Part shown: one piece after another, positions 1-8,090 of the stretch | How the letters are laid out: the number at the start of each line of letters is the position of its first letter | Numbering within the stretch: the stretch's first letter is position 1 | Assembly: GCA_003165595.1 (NCBI GenBank) | Contig: PLWQ01000016.1 | Coordinates: 690-46,222, forward strand | Source: Fibrobacterota bacterium | GTDB lineage: Bacteria; Fibrobacterota; Chitinivibrionia; Chitinivibrionales; FEN-1185 | Direction: 5' to 3' | DNA length: 45,533 nt | The notes under the pieces: model-generated | Database searches by the model: none | What the model was told of the DNA's origin: nothing | The model's input: the letters and a program-made list of their open reading frames with translations, nothing else | Made by a program: the position numbers and the translations under genes

Positions 1-2
1 AA

Positions 3-503
3 GAAATTATTGGCTTGCGACGAAAGGTTGTGGGGTATTCCAATAAGGAACAAGCACCACACGGCCGCGAGGTCGAGGCGGAAGCGGGAACGGTAGTGCG
101 GTCTCAGGCAACCGTGCAACAAGCAAAGGACCTCTCCGAGAAATACGAGGGCATGAAGGCTAGGTCGAAACGGTTTTATCAGGTTGCCCTGGGTTTTCTC
201 GGAAAACAGGATGACAGCGCTTTGATCTACGCGAACAAGGCAATTCAGGCATATGAAAACGGAAGCCTGTTCCGGGTCAAGGCCGAAGCTCTTTACAATC
301 TCCAATATTTTACGAACTCCGAGATTGCGTGTGACGTGTGCATCAACCGTACCGATCATTGGGACGGAGCGGATGTCGATAGAGCGCTCAAGCTCAAGTC
401 TGGGTGCTACAAGCAGAATTACAAACGGTTTCCATCACAAGAAAGCAAGGAACAATATGAGAACGCATGCAAGGCTGCTGGTATTATTGCTGGCGGCAAG
501 TAG
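3..503 (+). CDS. Hypothetical helical protein, 5' end outside the window
   Basis: The reading frame is open from the window edge, so the true start may lie upstream; the first in-window start codon is a TTG at 15. The 162 residues after it are mostly helical and charged. The segment from about residue 52 to 110 (RFYQVALGFLGK onward, then ALIYANKAIQAYENG and KAEALYNLQ) has the spacing of alanine and large hydrophobic residues seen in TPR-like helical hairpins. I do not recognise a family. The 3' end overlaps the next gene by 47 bp, which suggests translational coupling within the same exported-protein operon. A TPR-like role as a scaffold for the neighbouring secretion-type proteins is only an inference. 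Confidence 0.6.
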   Translation, partial: EIIGLRRKVVGYSNKEQAPHGREVEAEAGTVVRSQATVQQAKDLSEKYEGMKARSKRFYQVALGFLGKQDDSALIYANKAIQAYENGSLFRVKAEALYNLQYFTNSEIACDVCINRTDHWDGADVDRALKLKSGCYKQNYKRFPSQESKEQYENACKAAGIIAGGK

Positions 504-1398
504 CTTCTTCAATCTTCAAGCCGCTTCGTACAAATCATTGACCAACGATGAGCGAAACGAATTTTCGCGAACATACGCCTCGATCAAGCAGGCTTACAAG
601 GAAGCAAACTACTCTATTATCAAGCAATTCTGCCCGGACATAATCGACAAGTACGGATCGATAATGCTGGACGCGAAAAGCGAAGACCTGCGGCCAAAGT
701 TCAAGGAAATCCAAGAGATCCTCGTCGATTCAAGAAGACTCTCGACTCGAGACAGTCTGCTGTCTCTCATTTATGAGCACCATAGATTTCAGAGATACGG
801 CGCCTGCGCGGACATTTATCAGGACTTCTTCGCATTTCTTGATCGGGAAGGCATCTACGACAGCTTAAAACGTAAGGAAATGCCCCATCTCTATGAATGT
901 ATCCTCAGGATGTACGAGAACGATCAGTCGTTCGAAACCTTCAGAAGAATTGACCAGTACCGCTATTCAGACAGGGCCTACGTCGAAAGGATACGAAAAC
1001 AAATTGAAGGCGGGTTTGAAGAAAGGATTTTGCGGCTGTCCAGCGAAATGAATGTCGATACGCTGATCGCCTTCAAGGAAAAATATCCTGGGGTTTTCAC
1101 GAATGATGTTGAGTCTCTGCTGGAAAAGGCAAAGGACAAGTATCGACTGAGCATCCTGCGGAAGATTTCGCCGGCCGCTGTAAAAGAATTCTACGATAAA
1201 TTCGGCGGTCCGGATAGCGAGCTTGAAACAACGCTGGAAAAAAGCATGTGGGTAAAGTTTCTTCAGGAGCAAAGTAGGGAAGACGCGGAAGATTATGCGT
1301 ACCGATTTCCAAAAGGGAAAAACATCATTTCCGTTCAGGAATATCTGAGCCATTTTGCCGGGAGCGTTGCAAGTGCTGATACTGCAAAAAAGTATTAA
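457..1398 (+). CDS. Exported helical protein of unknown function
   Basis: The chosen start is the ATG at 457, preceded by an AAGGA Shine-Dalgarno; the frame is open further upstream but that part overlaps the previous gene. The 313-residue product begins with a clear signal peptide (MRTHARLLVLLLAASSFF, probable cut after LQAAS), so it should be periplasmic or outer-membrane associated. The rest is charged and helix-rich with no cysteine motif, no lipobox and no later membrane segment. I do not recognise the family. Its 3' end overlaps the start of the next exported protein, and the run of three signal-peptide proteins with overlapping ends argues for an envelope complex. A link to conjugation is suggested only by the TrbJ-like gene two positions downstream. 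Confidence 0.75.
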   Translation: MRTHARLLVLLLAASSFFNLQAASYKSLTNDERNEFSRTYASIKQAYKEANYSIIKQFCPDIIDKYGSIMLDAKSEDLRPKFKEIQEILVDSRRLSTRDSLLSLIYEHHRFQRYGACADIYQDFFAFLDREGIYDSLKRKEMPHLYECILRMYENDQSFETFRRIDQYRYSDRAYVERIRKQIEGGFEERILRLSSEMNVDTLIAFKEKYPGVFTNDVESLLEKAKDKYRLSILRKISPAAVKEFYDKFGGPDSELETTLEKSMWVKFLQEQSREDAEDYAYRFPKGKNIISVQEYLSHFAGSVASADTAKKY

Positions 1399-2977
1399 GA
1401 TAGTTACGGCATTACTTTTGTGTGCCGCGGCCGCCTTTGCGATTGATTCAAAGCTGGCGACATTTCCCCTGTGGGGTTCCTCATGGATAATCTGCCAAGG
1501 TGAAAATCCCAGAATATTCCCCTCTGTTTCACTGATGGTGCCCAAGTCTATTGCCATGGTTACCTTCTACGCGGACCAATCATCAAATACCTATTTGGTA
1601 AGCATCAGTTGGGCGAATTGCAATAACAAGGATTACGTATGTACGGCGGACCTGGTTGCGGACATTATGCTCCAAGGAATGAAAAACACGGTCGTTGTGT
1701 CAGACTCTGCAATCAACAAAGACAGCATCATCAACATAGCATATCAGACATACAATGATTCCGTGTGGTCGCTGGATAGTGCGCTCGCGAGTCTTCCGCC
1801 AAAATACGACGAGTTTTTCCGAAAGACGGATAAAGACCCCGTCGAGTTCGATGGGCCGGCGGGGCAAGGCCTGCTACGGGATAGTGCGCTTTTTACCGTA
1901 GAGAAGCCGGTTGCCTGGGCTCGGCGGCCTCGCGTCGATCCTGCCGACGCACAGAAATACTCGATGACGATTCAGGTGCCGATGACGGATTCCACTATGC
2001 AAACGGAATACATTTCGAACGTAACTCTCTCAGGATCGTCGGCCAACACCCCTCCCTTTACAGACTACTGCACGGACCAATATTGCTTCGAAGGCGTAAA
2101 CAACTATCAGGTGAAAACCGCGAACCTCGGATACTGGCAGGTTCATGTCTTCCCGGTCATAGCCTATTATCCGCGAAACGTTGAAAACGGCGCACCGATT
2201 TATGTCGATACTCCAATGACAAGAAAACAAGCGATTGCAATGAAGCAAAAATCACTTAATAACCCGGACGCGATTGACTATAAGACCTACCGAAATCCCT
2301 ATCTCTCGGACAGCGCCTCGGTGATATTAAGCGTTGCCTTCACAGACGACGGAACGTCGCAAGATCCGATGAACAAGCGTTCGTATATTTGGCTTTCGGG
2401 CAGCGCAATCGGGTCAAAAATGTCCTATGAACATTTCCCGACAAGAATGTACCGGGTTCCGGATAATTCCTCACTGCAAGCCTGCCTGGAAACTCTCTTG
2501 ATGTCGTATACTGCGGATGATGACCATGCGGAGCAAATGCGGACACTTGACACAAGGTGTCCTGGATGGCCCGATATAGACAGAAAAAACTCTGAATATA
2601 TCTTTCCTCTTAAGGACAGGCAGAACGGGCACAACAAAAAGGACGAATCGGTGAATACCGGCCTATTCAGCTACAATAACTGCCCGTGCACCTACGTGGA
2701 GCCATATCATCTTACCCCTGTTCAACTGCGCAAATATCTTTACAAAGCGATTCCAACGTGCTCCTATACTGCAATGCTGAAGGCACAGGCGTTTTATGTG
2801 AAGCTGCAAAGCATCCTGACCGCTCCTGCGGATTTGAACGTCCTCGGGGAGCGTCTGAACACCGTTAATAAAATGATTGCTATTAGAACATCAATCTATA
2901 AAACGAATCCAAACCAGGATTGGCAGTCAGGCGAAAAGCAGTGTCCTGTATCATGGGCAGACACCCTGGCTCAGTAA
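1373..2977 (+). CDS. Large exported cysteine-containing protein, unknown function
   Basis: I chose the GTG at 1373 because GGGAG sits 8 nt upstream at 1360-1364; a TTG at 1355 in the same frame is the alternative. The product (about 534 residues) starts with a signal peptide (KIVTALLLCAAAAFAIDS). It contains many cysteines spread through the chain, including a CPCTY motif near residue 435 and paired cysteines in the middle, which fits disulfide bonding in the periplasm or on the surface. The C-terminal 100 residues (from HLTPVQLRKYLYKAI) are helical. I cannot name the family. The gene overlaps the previous one by about 26 bp and lies 9 bp before a TrbJ/VirB5-like gene. A conjugation pilus or mating-pair protein is possible but unproven. 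Confidence 0.72.
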   Translation: MLILQKSIKIVTALLLCAAAAFAIDSKLATFPLWGSSWIICQGENPRIFPSVSLMVPKSIAMVTFYADQSSNTYLVSISWANCNNKDYVCTADLVADIMLQGMKNTVVVSDSAINKDSIINIAYQTYNDSVWSLDSALASLPPKYDEFFRKTDKDPVEFDGPAGQGLLRDSALFTVEKPVAWARRPRVDPADAQKYSMTIQVPMTDSTMQTEYISNVTLSGSSANTPPFTDYCTDQYCFEGVNNYQVKTANLGYWQVHVFPVIAYYPRNVENGAPIYVDTPMTRKQAIAMKQKSLNNPDAIDYKTYRNPYLSDSASVILSVAFTDDGTSQDPMNKRSYIWLSGSAIGSKMSYEHFPTRMYRVPDNSSLQACLETLLMSYTADDDHAEQMRTLDTRCPGWPDIDRKNSEYIFPLKDRQNGHNKKDESVNTGLFSYNNCPCTYVEPYHLTPVQLRKYLYKAIPTCSYTAMLKAQAFYVKLQSILTAPADLNVLGERLNTVNKMIAIRTSIYKTNPNQDWQSGEKQCPVSWADTLAQ

Positions 2978-2986
2978 GAGAAGGCT

Positions 2987-4024
2987 ATGAGACCATTCAA
3001 ATTGAAAATCGGCGTTCTATCGTTGGTCATTTTCTTGTGCTTCGGCCAGGCCACGGAATCCTATGGGGCCATCTGGGATTGTTTGCTGAATCGCCCGGAT
3101 CCCAAAGGTGACGGTGGCTCCTCGGGCGCTCCGAACAACGGATTGCCGCAGACCAACGAAAAGGGGATACTGGCTTCGCTCGTCCTTGTTTACACTAAAG
3201 TGCGGAACATTGTACGCGACGCCTATGATGAAATCATGTACTGGAAGAGCGTGTATGACACCTATCAAACCATGACTACCTGGTTCAAGAAAAATCAGGC
3301 CGAAATTCAGTCCATCTACGGGGAGGCTTGCAAGCTGATCAGCGATCCGGGGGATATTTATGCAACTTTCAGCAAAATGACGACCATTTTTGACCAAATA
3401 GACGACATAAGGATCTACGAGGCTCGCGAATTCGATCATCTAATGGCTCAGATGGAAGGAAATGTCGACAACGTAGTTGTAGGAGCAATCCGCCCATTTA
3501 CAGGAGCAACATTTTCCTTTGTTGATGCTCTTCTGGAAGGAAATGCATTCAACCCGCAAACCTACTTGAAAGGTAATCCCGATGTGAAATTGGCTGAACC
3601 GACAAGCAGCGAAGATTCCATGCTGCAGGCGTATATCGGACAAAGAAATATCGTAAGTGCGGTTCCAAAGGCAACCTGGCCTGACTACCAGTTATTGGAA
3701 GCCAGCAACATAATTGCTTCATCTGCCATGGCAAAATCCCGGATGTATCAAAACTGGTCGATGAAAGCCACGAGCAATGTAAAAGCGATTGATAACAAGC
3801 TGGCATCACTGCAATCGGTGAACGAACAGGAAATGGGCGCCGGATGGTACGCCTTGGAAGACGCCAATGCGAACAACAAGCTTCTGGAACACTCCGTTGA
3901 AGAGGAAAAGGTGCTCCAAGGGCTTTTGGGAATCGATATGTGGTACATGGCCCGGAAGAGAACAGACCAATTATACACCGTCGGAAACGCTCTAGGTTGC
4001 AAAAATAGCCTGATTGTCCAATAG
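2987..4024 (+). CDS. Exported helical protein resembling TrbJ/VirB5 of type IV secretion
   Basis: The 345-residue product has a signal peptide (KIGVLSLVIFLCFGQATES) and then long amphipathic helices. The block around residues 60-100 (VYTKVRNIVRDAYDEIMYWKS) and the C-terminal helix region (NNKLLEHSVEEEKVLQGLLG) look like the coiled, Q- and N-rich helices of the TrbJ/VirB5 family, periplasmic proteins that help build conjugation pili. This similarity is by general pattern, not by a diagnostic motif. The start is an ATG with an AGAGAAGG Shine-Dalgarno just upstream. It is the last long gene of the exported cluster, so type IV secretion is a reasonable reading, but no VirB4, relaxase or coupling ATPase is visible in the window. 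Confidence 0.6.
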   Translation: MRPFKLKIGVLSLVIFLCFGQATESYGAIWDCLLNRPDPKGDGGSSGAPNNGLPQTNEKGILASLVLVYTKVRNIVRDAYDEIMYWKSVYDTYQTMTTWFKKNQAEIQSIYGEACKLISDPGDIYATFSKMTTIFDQIDDIRIYEAREFDHLMAQMEGNVDNVVVGAIRPFTGATFSFVDALLEGNAFNPQTYLKGNPDVKLAEPTSSEDSMLQAYIGQRNIVSAVPKATWPDYQLLEASNIIASSAMAKSRMYQNWSMKATSNVKAIDNKLASLQSVNEQEMGAGWYALEDANANNKLLEHSVEEEKVLQGLLGIDMWYMARKRTDQLYTVGNALGCKNSLIVQ

Positions 4025-4092
4025 GGGGAAGTGTGCTCGCCGTCACAGACCTAAATTGATGCGCCGATTATCGGGAACAGGGGGTTGAGAAA

Positions 4093-4257
4093 ATGAAATG
4101 TCCGATAAGAGAAACTTGCAAATATCGGAAGATATGTTCTCATTGGAGTAATGCGGACTTCTGCAGTGTACTTTCTGATTTCAAAAAAACAAATGGCGAT
4201 CCCACGAAAGAGGAATTGAAAAACAAGGAGCAAGTCAAAAAGGCGGAGCAAGAGTGA
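4093..4257 (+). CDS. Small cysteine-rich protein (54 residues)
   Basis: A short ORF starting MKCPIRETCKYRKIC has a GGGGG-containing Shine-Dalgarno about 8 nt upstream. Its four cysteines are spaced C-x5-C-x5-C-x8-C in the first 25 residues, followed by a highly charged lysine/glutamate tail ending EQVKKAEQE. This pattern suggests a small metal-binding (zinc-finger-like) protein, but the family is not recognised. It lies 68 bp after the TrbJ-like gene on the same strand and before a likely terminator, so it may be the last gene of that operon. Its short length makes the call uncertain, but the cysteine pattern and ribosome site favour a real gene. Confidence 0.5.
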   Translation: MKCPIRETCKYRKICSHWSNADFCSVLSDFKKTNGDPTKEELKNKEQVKKAEQE

Positions 4258-4297
4258 AGAACCCAATGGCTGCGGGGCACCTTCCATGCATATAGTA

Positions 4298-4320
4298 ACC
4301 TGCGGCGCAGGTGTTCTTTT
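4298..4320 (+). terminator. Likely intrinsic terminator of the left exported-protein operon
   Basis: A perfect 6-bp stem ACCTGC/GCAGGT with a GGC loop is followed by GTTCTTTT. It stands 40 bp after the small cysteine-rich gene. The stem is short, so strength is uncertain. Confidence 0.45.
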
Positions 4321-4379
4321 GCAATTGTCCTTTGTTCCCGCTTCATCCCGTACACCCGCAAACTTTTCCATGACATCCC

Positions 4380-4604
4380 TCAGTTGACGATACGAGAGTC
4401 TTTACGTTCCTTTGGCCGTCCCGTATTTACGGGTTTAAAGGTTTCAACATCTTTACGGTTGACAAGTGTGTATCCGCCAATGACAACGGTCTTGAATCTT
4501 CCTTTGTTAACAAGTTTGGTTATTGCCTGACGCGTTGTACCCCGAATTTCAGCGGCTTGGGGTATGGAAACCCAATCATCCGTATTGATCGTAATCTTGC
4601 TCAT
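4380..4604 (-). CDS. Small excisionase/MerR-like helix-turn-helix DNA-binding protein
   Basis: The 74-residue product fits the HTH_17/excisionase (MerR-like winged helix) pattern: WVSIPQAAEIRGTTRQAITK forms the helix-turn-helix, GRFKTVVIGGYTLVNRKDVE the wing, with a basic tail GRPKERKDSR. Members bind DNA as recombination directionality factors of integrases or as small repressors of mobile elements. The gene is on the opposite strand from its neighbours and has a promoter-like region with a palindrome just upstream, consistent with autoregulation. No integrase is visible in the window. With the conjugation-like genes to its left, it suggests an integrated element, which is an inference. Confidence 0.85.
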   Translation of the reverse strand: MSKITINTDDWVSIPQAAEIRGTTRQAITKLVNKGRFKTVVIGGYTLVNRKDVETFKPVNTGRPKERKDSRIVN

Positions 4605-4609
4605 AAAGT

Positions 4610-4638
4610 GGTTGCCAACCGTAACCAGTTATATTATA
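4610..4638 (-). promoter_or_regulatory. Promoter -10 and palindromic operator candidate for the HTH gene
   Basis: On the minus strand a consensus TATAAT lies at 4638-4633, followed by the 11-bp palindrome GGTTGCCAACC at 4610-4620, just 6 bp before the HTH start codon. No good -35 is visible. A palindrome between the -10 and the start of a DNA-binding protein gene is typical of autorepression. Confidence 0.4.
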
Positions 4639-4658
4639 TTAGAAAAAGCAAAACGAGG

Positions 4659-4853
4659 CCGTGGAAAAGTCCACGGTTTGTTCCGTTGTAACAAAAAACC
4701 GTGATTCAAAAGGCGTCCACCTTTTTTCCAAGACTTTCCTGCCGCGTTTTGTTGCACAACGCTTCACGTCAAATCGTGAAGCAAAAAATGGTAGTCGATG
4801 AGAGCCACCTTATCGACTACCCTCCCTTCACGAGAAAGGGCAGTAACCCTGCC
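4659..4853 (+). repeat. Chain of perfect inverted repeats (hairpin cluster)
   Basis: Six perfect inverted repeats are packed into 195 bp: CCGTGGA/TCCACGG (4659-4676), TTTGTT/AACAAA (4677-4695), GTTG/CAAC (4751-4760), GCTTCACG/CGTGAAGC (4761-4782), GTAGTCGAT/ATCGACTAC (4791-4820) and GGCAG/CTGCC (4839-4853). The last one ends directly at the ATG of the next gene. It could be a structured leader RNA, a replication or transfer origin, or a recombination site; the sequence alone does not decide. Confidence 0.6.
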
Positions 4854-5189
4854 ATGTCTCAAAATAATAAAAAGACACTCATCGACCACGATCGGTGGGT
4901 ATTCCTCTTGGAATTCCTGTTCGAGAATGAGGTTAACATCAAATCGCAGCTCTTCTCAGCAGTCCATCCGGACATGCTTAGGGCCGACGTTGTCCTGGTA
5001 AACGCCGCGGAGGGGAATCCCGAGATTTCCGCGAACACGATCTTTCCTGACGGTGGGAACCGGCTTCTTCTCTGTTCCATGCTCAGGCCGGCCCTGTTTC
5101 ATCCTGATCGAATCAAGAGCGAGATTGTCAATCTCACTATGGAAGAAATGCTGATGTCCGTGGTGAATCAGATTGACGTGACAATGTGA
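4854..5189 (+). CDS. Hypothetical protein (111 residues)
   Basis: The frame is open back to a GTG at 4701, but 4701-4853 is filled with hairpins, so I chose the ATG at 4854 (MSQNNKKTLIDHDRWV). AAGGG at 4836-4840 is a possible ribosome site, brought nearer to the start if the GGCAG/CTGCC hairpin folds. An ATG at 4788 is the alternative. The product is soluble, with an N-terminal amphipathic helix (WVFLLEFLFENEVNIKSQLF) and no recognised motif. It sits alone between the HTH gene and yedK. The long structured leader may control it. Function unknown. Confidence 0.5.
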   Translation: MSQNNKKTLIDHDRWVFLLEFLFENEVNIKSQLFSAVHPDMLRADVVLVNAAEGNPEISANTIFPDGGNRLLLCSMLRPALFHPDRIKSEIVNLTMEEMLMSVVNQIDVTM

Positions 5190-5352
5190 GCGGGAATTTT
5201 CTTACCTTATCCTCCAGCAAGAAGGCTGTCAAACCCCCGTCACCTGGATGCGAGCTTGGGTCCGACAGTCCGCATGATGAGGCAGCATAGCGTGGCCGCG
5301 TCACCAATACAATTTCTTGCCAATCATAGTTTTTCGCAAATCTATTTTAATG

Positions 5353-5381
5353 CCCCTTCGTTACCGGTATTATCGTATAAT
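5353..5381 (+). promoter_or_regulatory. Promoter candidate for yedK
   Basis: A consensus -10 TATAAT is at 5376-5381, 23 bp before the yedK start codon; the matching -35 position (5353-5358) is a poor fit to TTGACA. The rest of the 215-bp gap from 5190 shows no gene. Confidence 0.45.
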
Positions 5382-5404
5382 CCGTTCACAGGGGGATTGC
5401 CATA

Positions 5405-6070
5405 ATGTGCGGTCGTTTCGTTCAAAAATCAGATCTTAGGCAGATTGCCCCGCTTTTCAAAGCGGCAGTTGTTGAGTCCGACGTTCAGCCAAGATACAAC
5501 ATCACTCCGCGGCAACCAATCGCCGTGGTCATGGAAAAAGGTCAACGAAAAATCGTGACCATGAAATGGGGCCTTGTTCCTGATTGGGCAAAGGATGAAA
5601 CCATTGCGAACAAGTTGATTAATGCGAGATCGGAAACAGTAACGGAAAAGCCGAGCTTCAGGGATTCCTACAAGAAACGGCGTTGCTTAATTATTGCGGA
5701 TGGTTTCTATGAATGGCAAGCGTCCGGGATTACAAAGAAGCCTTTTTTCATTTGCATGAAGGACGATTCGCCTTTCGGCATGGCCGGGCTTTACGACGTA
5801 TGGACAAATCCTGCGGGAGAGAAAATCACTACATGCACGATCATCACGACAGAAGCAAATGAACTCATGAAGCCGATCCATCACCGAATGCCAGTGATTT
5901 TGGATGCCAAGGATTATGATGTCTGGCTGAATGTTGAAGTGACTCCTGCGGATAAACTGCAAAATCTGCTAAGACCGTGTGGCCCGGACCTGCTGAAAGC
6001 GCACGAGGTGAGCCTGCTGGTGAACAATCCAAGGAACAATGCCCCGGACTGCATTTTACCTGTGGGGTGA
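5405..6070 (+). CDS. yedK: SRAP-family abasic-site processing protein YedK/HMCES
   Basis: The 221-residue product is a SOS response-associated peptidase. The family forms a covalent thiazolidine link between the N-terminal cysteine and abasic sites in single-stranded DNA, shielding them at replication forks. All key residues are visible: Cys2 (MCGRF, exposed after methionine removal), Asn73 (INARSE), Glu103 (GFYEW) and His160 (HHRMP). Length is normal for the family. A Shine-Dalgarno AGGGGG lies just upstream of the ATG. The gene stands alone in an accessory-looking region, a common setting for SRAP genes. A 25-codon remnant of a second yedK lies 2 kb downstream at 8091-8165. Confidence 0.97.
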   Translation: MCGRFVQKSDLRQIAPLFKAAVVESDVQPRYNITPRQPIAVVMEKGQRKIVTMKWGLVPDWAKDETIANKLINARSETVTEKPSFRDSYKKRRCLIIADGFYEWQASGITKKPFFICMKDDSPFGMAGLYDVWTNPAGEKITTCTIITTEANELMKPIHHRMPVILDAKDYDVWLNVEVTPADKLQNLLRPCGPDLLKAHEVSLLVNNPRNNAPDCILPVG

Positions 6071-6336
6071 AATACGTCCACGGAGAGCATCGAGCGGCTG
6101 GTAATTTTCATTTGGCCGTTCTCCGAAAATAGAGGATTTTGGAAAGGTTCTCTTCCTGAACGTGTCTTGGAAAACGAATTTCCGTGTGGGAGATAGGGGG
6201 GAGCTAAAACAGCGCATCTGAGGAGGACTTAGAACTGGCCATTTCAAGAGGGGACCCAAGATTGGATCAAAAACGGGTCACAAAATGGGAATACGCTGCG
6301 GGAGTTAGGAGTTCAGAGGGGCGAGTTTGATTTGTC
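6071..6336 (+). other. 266-bp gap without a convincing gene
   Basis: Several short open stretches exist but none has a ribosome site, a known motif or a consistent frame. The gap separates yedK from a small membrane protein. It may hold decayed coding sequence. Confidence 0.5.
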
Positions 6337-6669
6337 ATGAACAATACCTTTCAAACAGAAACGAATGTATGTGGTACCATGCATTCTCCATCAACAAACG
6401 ACGTCCCTGATTCATCGCCTTGTTGCGCTCCCAGGAAGAATCACCCTATGGCTGCGCGGCTTACGGGCCAATTATTCAGGTTTTCCGGTTGGTTTATCGG
6501 CTTTGCTGGGCTTTTTGCCATGGGCTCGGTCTGTCCTTTTTGTGGGAAACAAGGCTGTCCAGTGGGAATTGCAAGCGCCGGGTTCATGGGGATCATCTTT
6601 GGCTCTTTGATGCATTGGGGAAAATCCATTGTCCGAGTGATATCTGGAATTGCCAAAAGCATATTCTGA
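6337..6669 (+). CDS. Small membrane protein with CPFCGKQGCPVG motif
   Basis: The 110-residue product has a polar N-terminal third with cysteines (SSPCCAPRK) and two hydrophobic segments at about residues 46-65 (FSGWFIGFAGLFAMGSVC) and 78-95 (GIASAGFMGIIFGSLMHWG). Between them is a cysteine cluster, CPFCGKQGCPVG, which could bind a metal or iron-sulfur cluster or act as a redox pair. The ATG lacks a strong Shine-Dalgarno. The stop is 3 bp before the polysaccharide deacetylase gene, suggesting co-transcription. I do not recognise the family; inner-membrane location is inferred. Confidence 0.6.
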   Translation: MNNTFQTETNVCGTMHSPSTNDVPDSSPCCAPRKNHPMAARLTGQLFRFSGWFIGFAGLFAMGSVCPFCGKQGCPVGIASAGFMGIIFGSLMHWGKSIVRVISGIAKSIF

Positions 6670-6672
6670 CCC

Positions 6673-7470
6673 ATGGTTCTTACTGTTTTGCGGATAAATC
6701 TTATGAGAAAAGTTTACCTGTTCATGCTCTCAGGTATCGGCGGCATCATTTTGGGAGCAGCTGCAGGGCAGAGAATCTGGCATCCTGCCGACTCACCCTT
6801 CTCGGAACCCGATCTTCAGAAAATAGTAGCCTTGACGTTTGATGATGGTCCGTCAGCCCGGTACACTCCGCAAATCCTCGATTTGTTGAAAGAAAACGGC
6901 GTGCACGCTACTTTTTTCGTAATCGGACGTAACATTGTCAAATACCCTGAACTTGTCAAACGTGAAATCGATGAAGGGCATGCCGTGGGCAACCATACCT
7001 GGTCGCACCCGTTCTTCACTCCATTCGAATCGAAGAAACAATTGTTTCATGAGATAACCAGGACTGATTCGGCCATATACAATGCAGCAGGTGTGCATGC
7101 CTCTCTTTACCGCGCGCCTCATGGGTGGTGCTCCCCATGGATGGTGAAGAGCGTTGAAGGAATGGGCTATGATGTGGTAAACTGGACAGTAGATCCCACG
7201 GATTGGAAACATCCGGAAGCGAACATAATTGTCAAACGCGTAGAGACCTCTCTGGGCAAGAGTTCGATCATTCTGTTGCATGATGGTCTGGAATTGAAGA
7301 TTGATCCGGGACAGGAAAATACGGTTCAAGCTCTTCGTGAGATCATTACGGATTTCAAAGCAAAAGGATACCGATTTGTAACGGTAACGGAACTGCTTCA
7401 GGAGCCGAAATTCGCCCAAAAGTACCATGCGATCTTCAATGTCATCAGTGAACCGAAAAGAACCTCCTAG
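6673..7470 (+). CDS. NodB-type polysaccharide deacetylase, membrane-anchored or exported
   Basis: The 265-residue product is a carbohydrate esterase family 4 (NodB) enzyme, which removes N- or O-acetyl groups from glycans such as peptidoglycan, chitin or poly-N-acetylglucosamine. Motif 1 TFDDGPS is at residues 55-61 (catalytic Asp57, metal Asp58), motif 2 NHTWSHP at 107-113 (metal His108, His112), motif 3 RAPHGW at 147-152, motif 4 near DPTDW at 174-178 and motif 5 HDG at 203-205 (catalytic His). An N-terminal hydrophobic stretch (VYLFMLSGIGGIILGAAAG) is a signal peptide or anchor. A second ATG at 6703 (MRKVYLF) may be the real start. The gene follows the small membrane protein by 3 bp. Confidence 0.93.
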   Translation: MVLTVLRINLMRKVYLFMLSGIGGIILGAAAGQRIWHPADSPFSEPDLQKIVALTFDDGPSARYTPQILDLLKENGVHATFFVIGRNIVKYPELVKREIDEGHAVGNHTWSHPFFTPFESKKQLFHEITRTDSAIYNAAGVHASLYRAPHGWCSPWMVKSVEGMGYDVVNWTVDPTDWKHPEANIIVKRVETSLGKSSIILLHDGLELKIDPGQENTVQALREIITDFKAKGYRFVTVTELLQEPKFAQKYHAIFNVISEPKRTS

Positions 7471-7695
7471 CAAGGTGACAGAAGCCATCATTTCAAATGA
7501 TTGCACTAAGCTAGGCATAGCATTGACCAAACTCTAACGGTATGTCAGGTCGGGTTGAAAGTTGCCGGAATTCGGGAAGACGGTTCTAAATGGCAAATGG
7601 TGGTTGAAGGACTCCCGGAAAACGATTGCCTTGGTTTTGCATAAGCGATAGAATAGAGATTGTGGGGACAACCTCAACAATAGGGGATTGCAGAA

Positions 7696-8064
7696 ATGGG
7701 CCACACCCTTGAGGTCGTCGTGGTCGACGACGAAGAACAAATTACAGAACTCCTAAAGACATACATTCGGTATACAGATCAGGAAACAAGTATCCATACA
7801 TTCAACGACTCCACCATTGCGAAGGAGTTTATTGCTCACAACCTCGTGGACGTCCTCATCACCGATTACAGGATGCCCCGCTTTGACGGGCTTCAGCTCA
7901 TGGAATCGGCTCCCCGGCAAATAAGAAAAATCATGATTTCCGGATATGACTCGAACATCGTTGAAGAAAAGCTCCAAAAACTCAACGCCACATTTTTCGA
8001 GAAACCTGTAAACTTGCGTGCTCTGGGAAAGATTATTTCGGAGCAGCGGGAAAAACTGCAGTAA
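7696..8064 (+). CDS. Stand-alone response regulator receiver domain
   Basis: The 122-residue protein consists only of a CheY-like receiver. The acidic pair Asp11/Asp12 (VVVDDEE), phosphoacceptor Asp57 (ITDYRMP), Ser82 (ISG) and Lys103 (FEKP) are all in place, so it should accept phosphate from a histidine kinase. There is no output domain, and no kinase is visible in the window. AGGGGA lies 12 nt upstream of the ATG. The 225-bp gap before it holds no convincing gene. It ends only 26 bp before the remnant of a second yedK, so it probably arrived by insertion or replacement at that locus. Confidence 0.93.
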   Translation: MGHTLEVVVVDDEEQITELLKTYIRYTDQETSIHTFNDSTIAKEFIAHNLVDVLITDYRMPRFDGLQLMESAPRQIRKIMISGYDSNIVEEKLQKLNATFFEKPVNLRALGKIISEQREKLQ

Positions 8065-8090
8065 AGCCGACCTCCGAGTCGAATCCCCAA

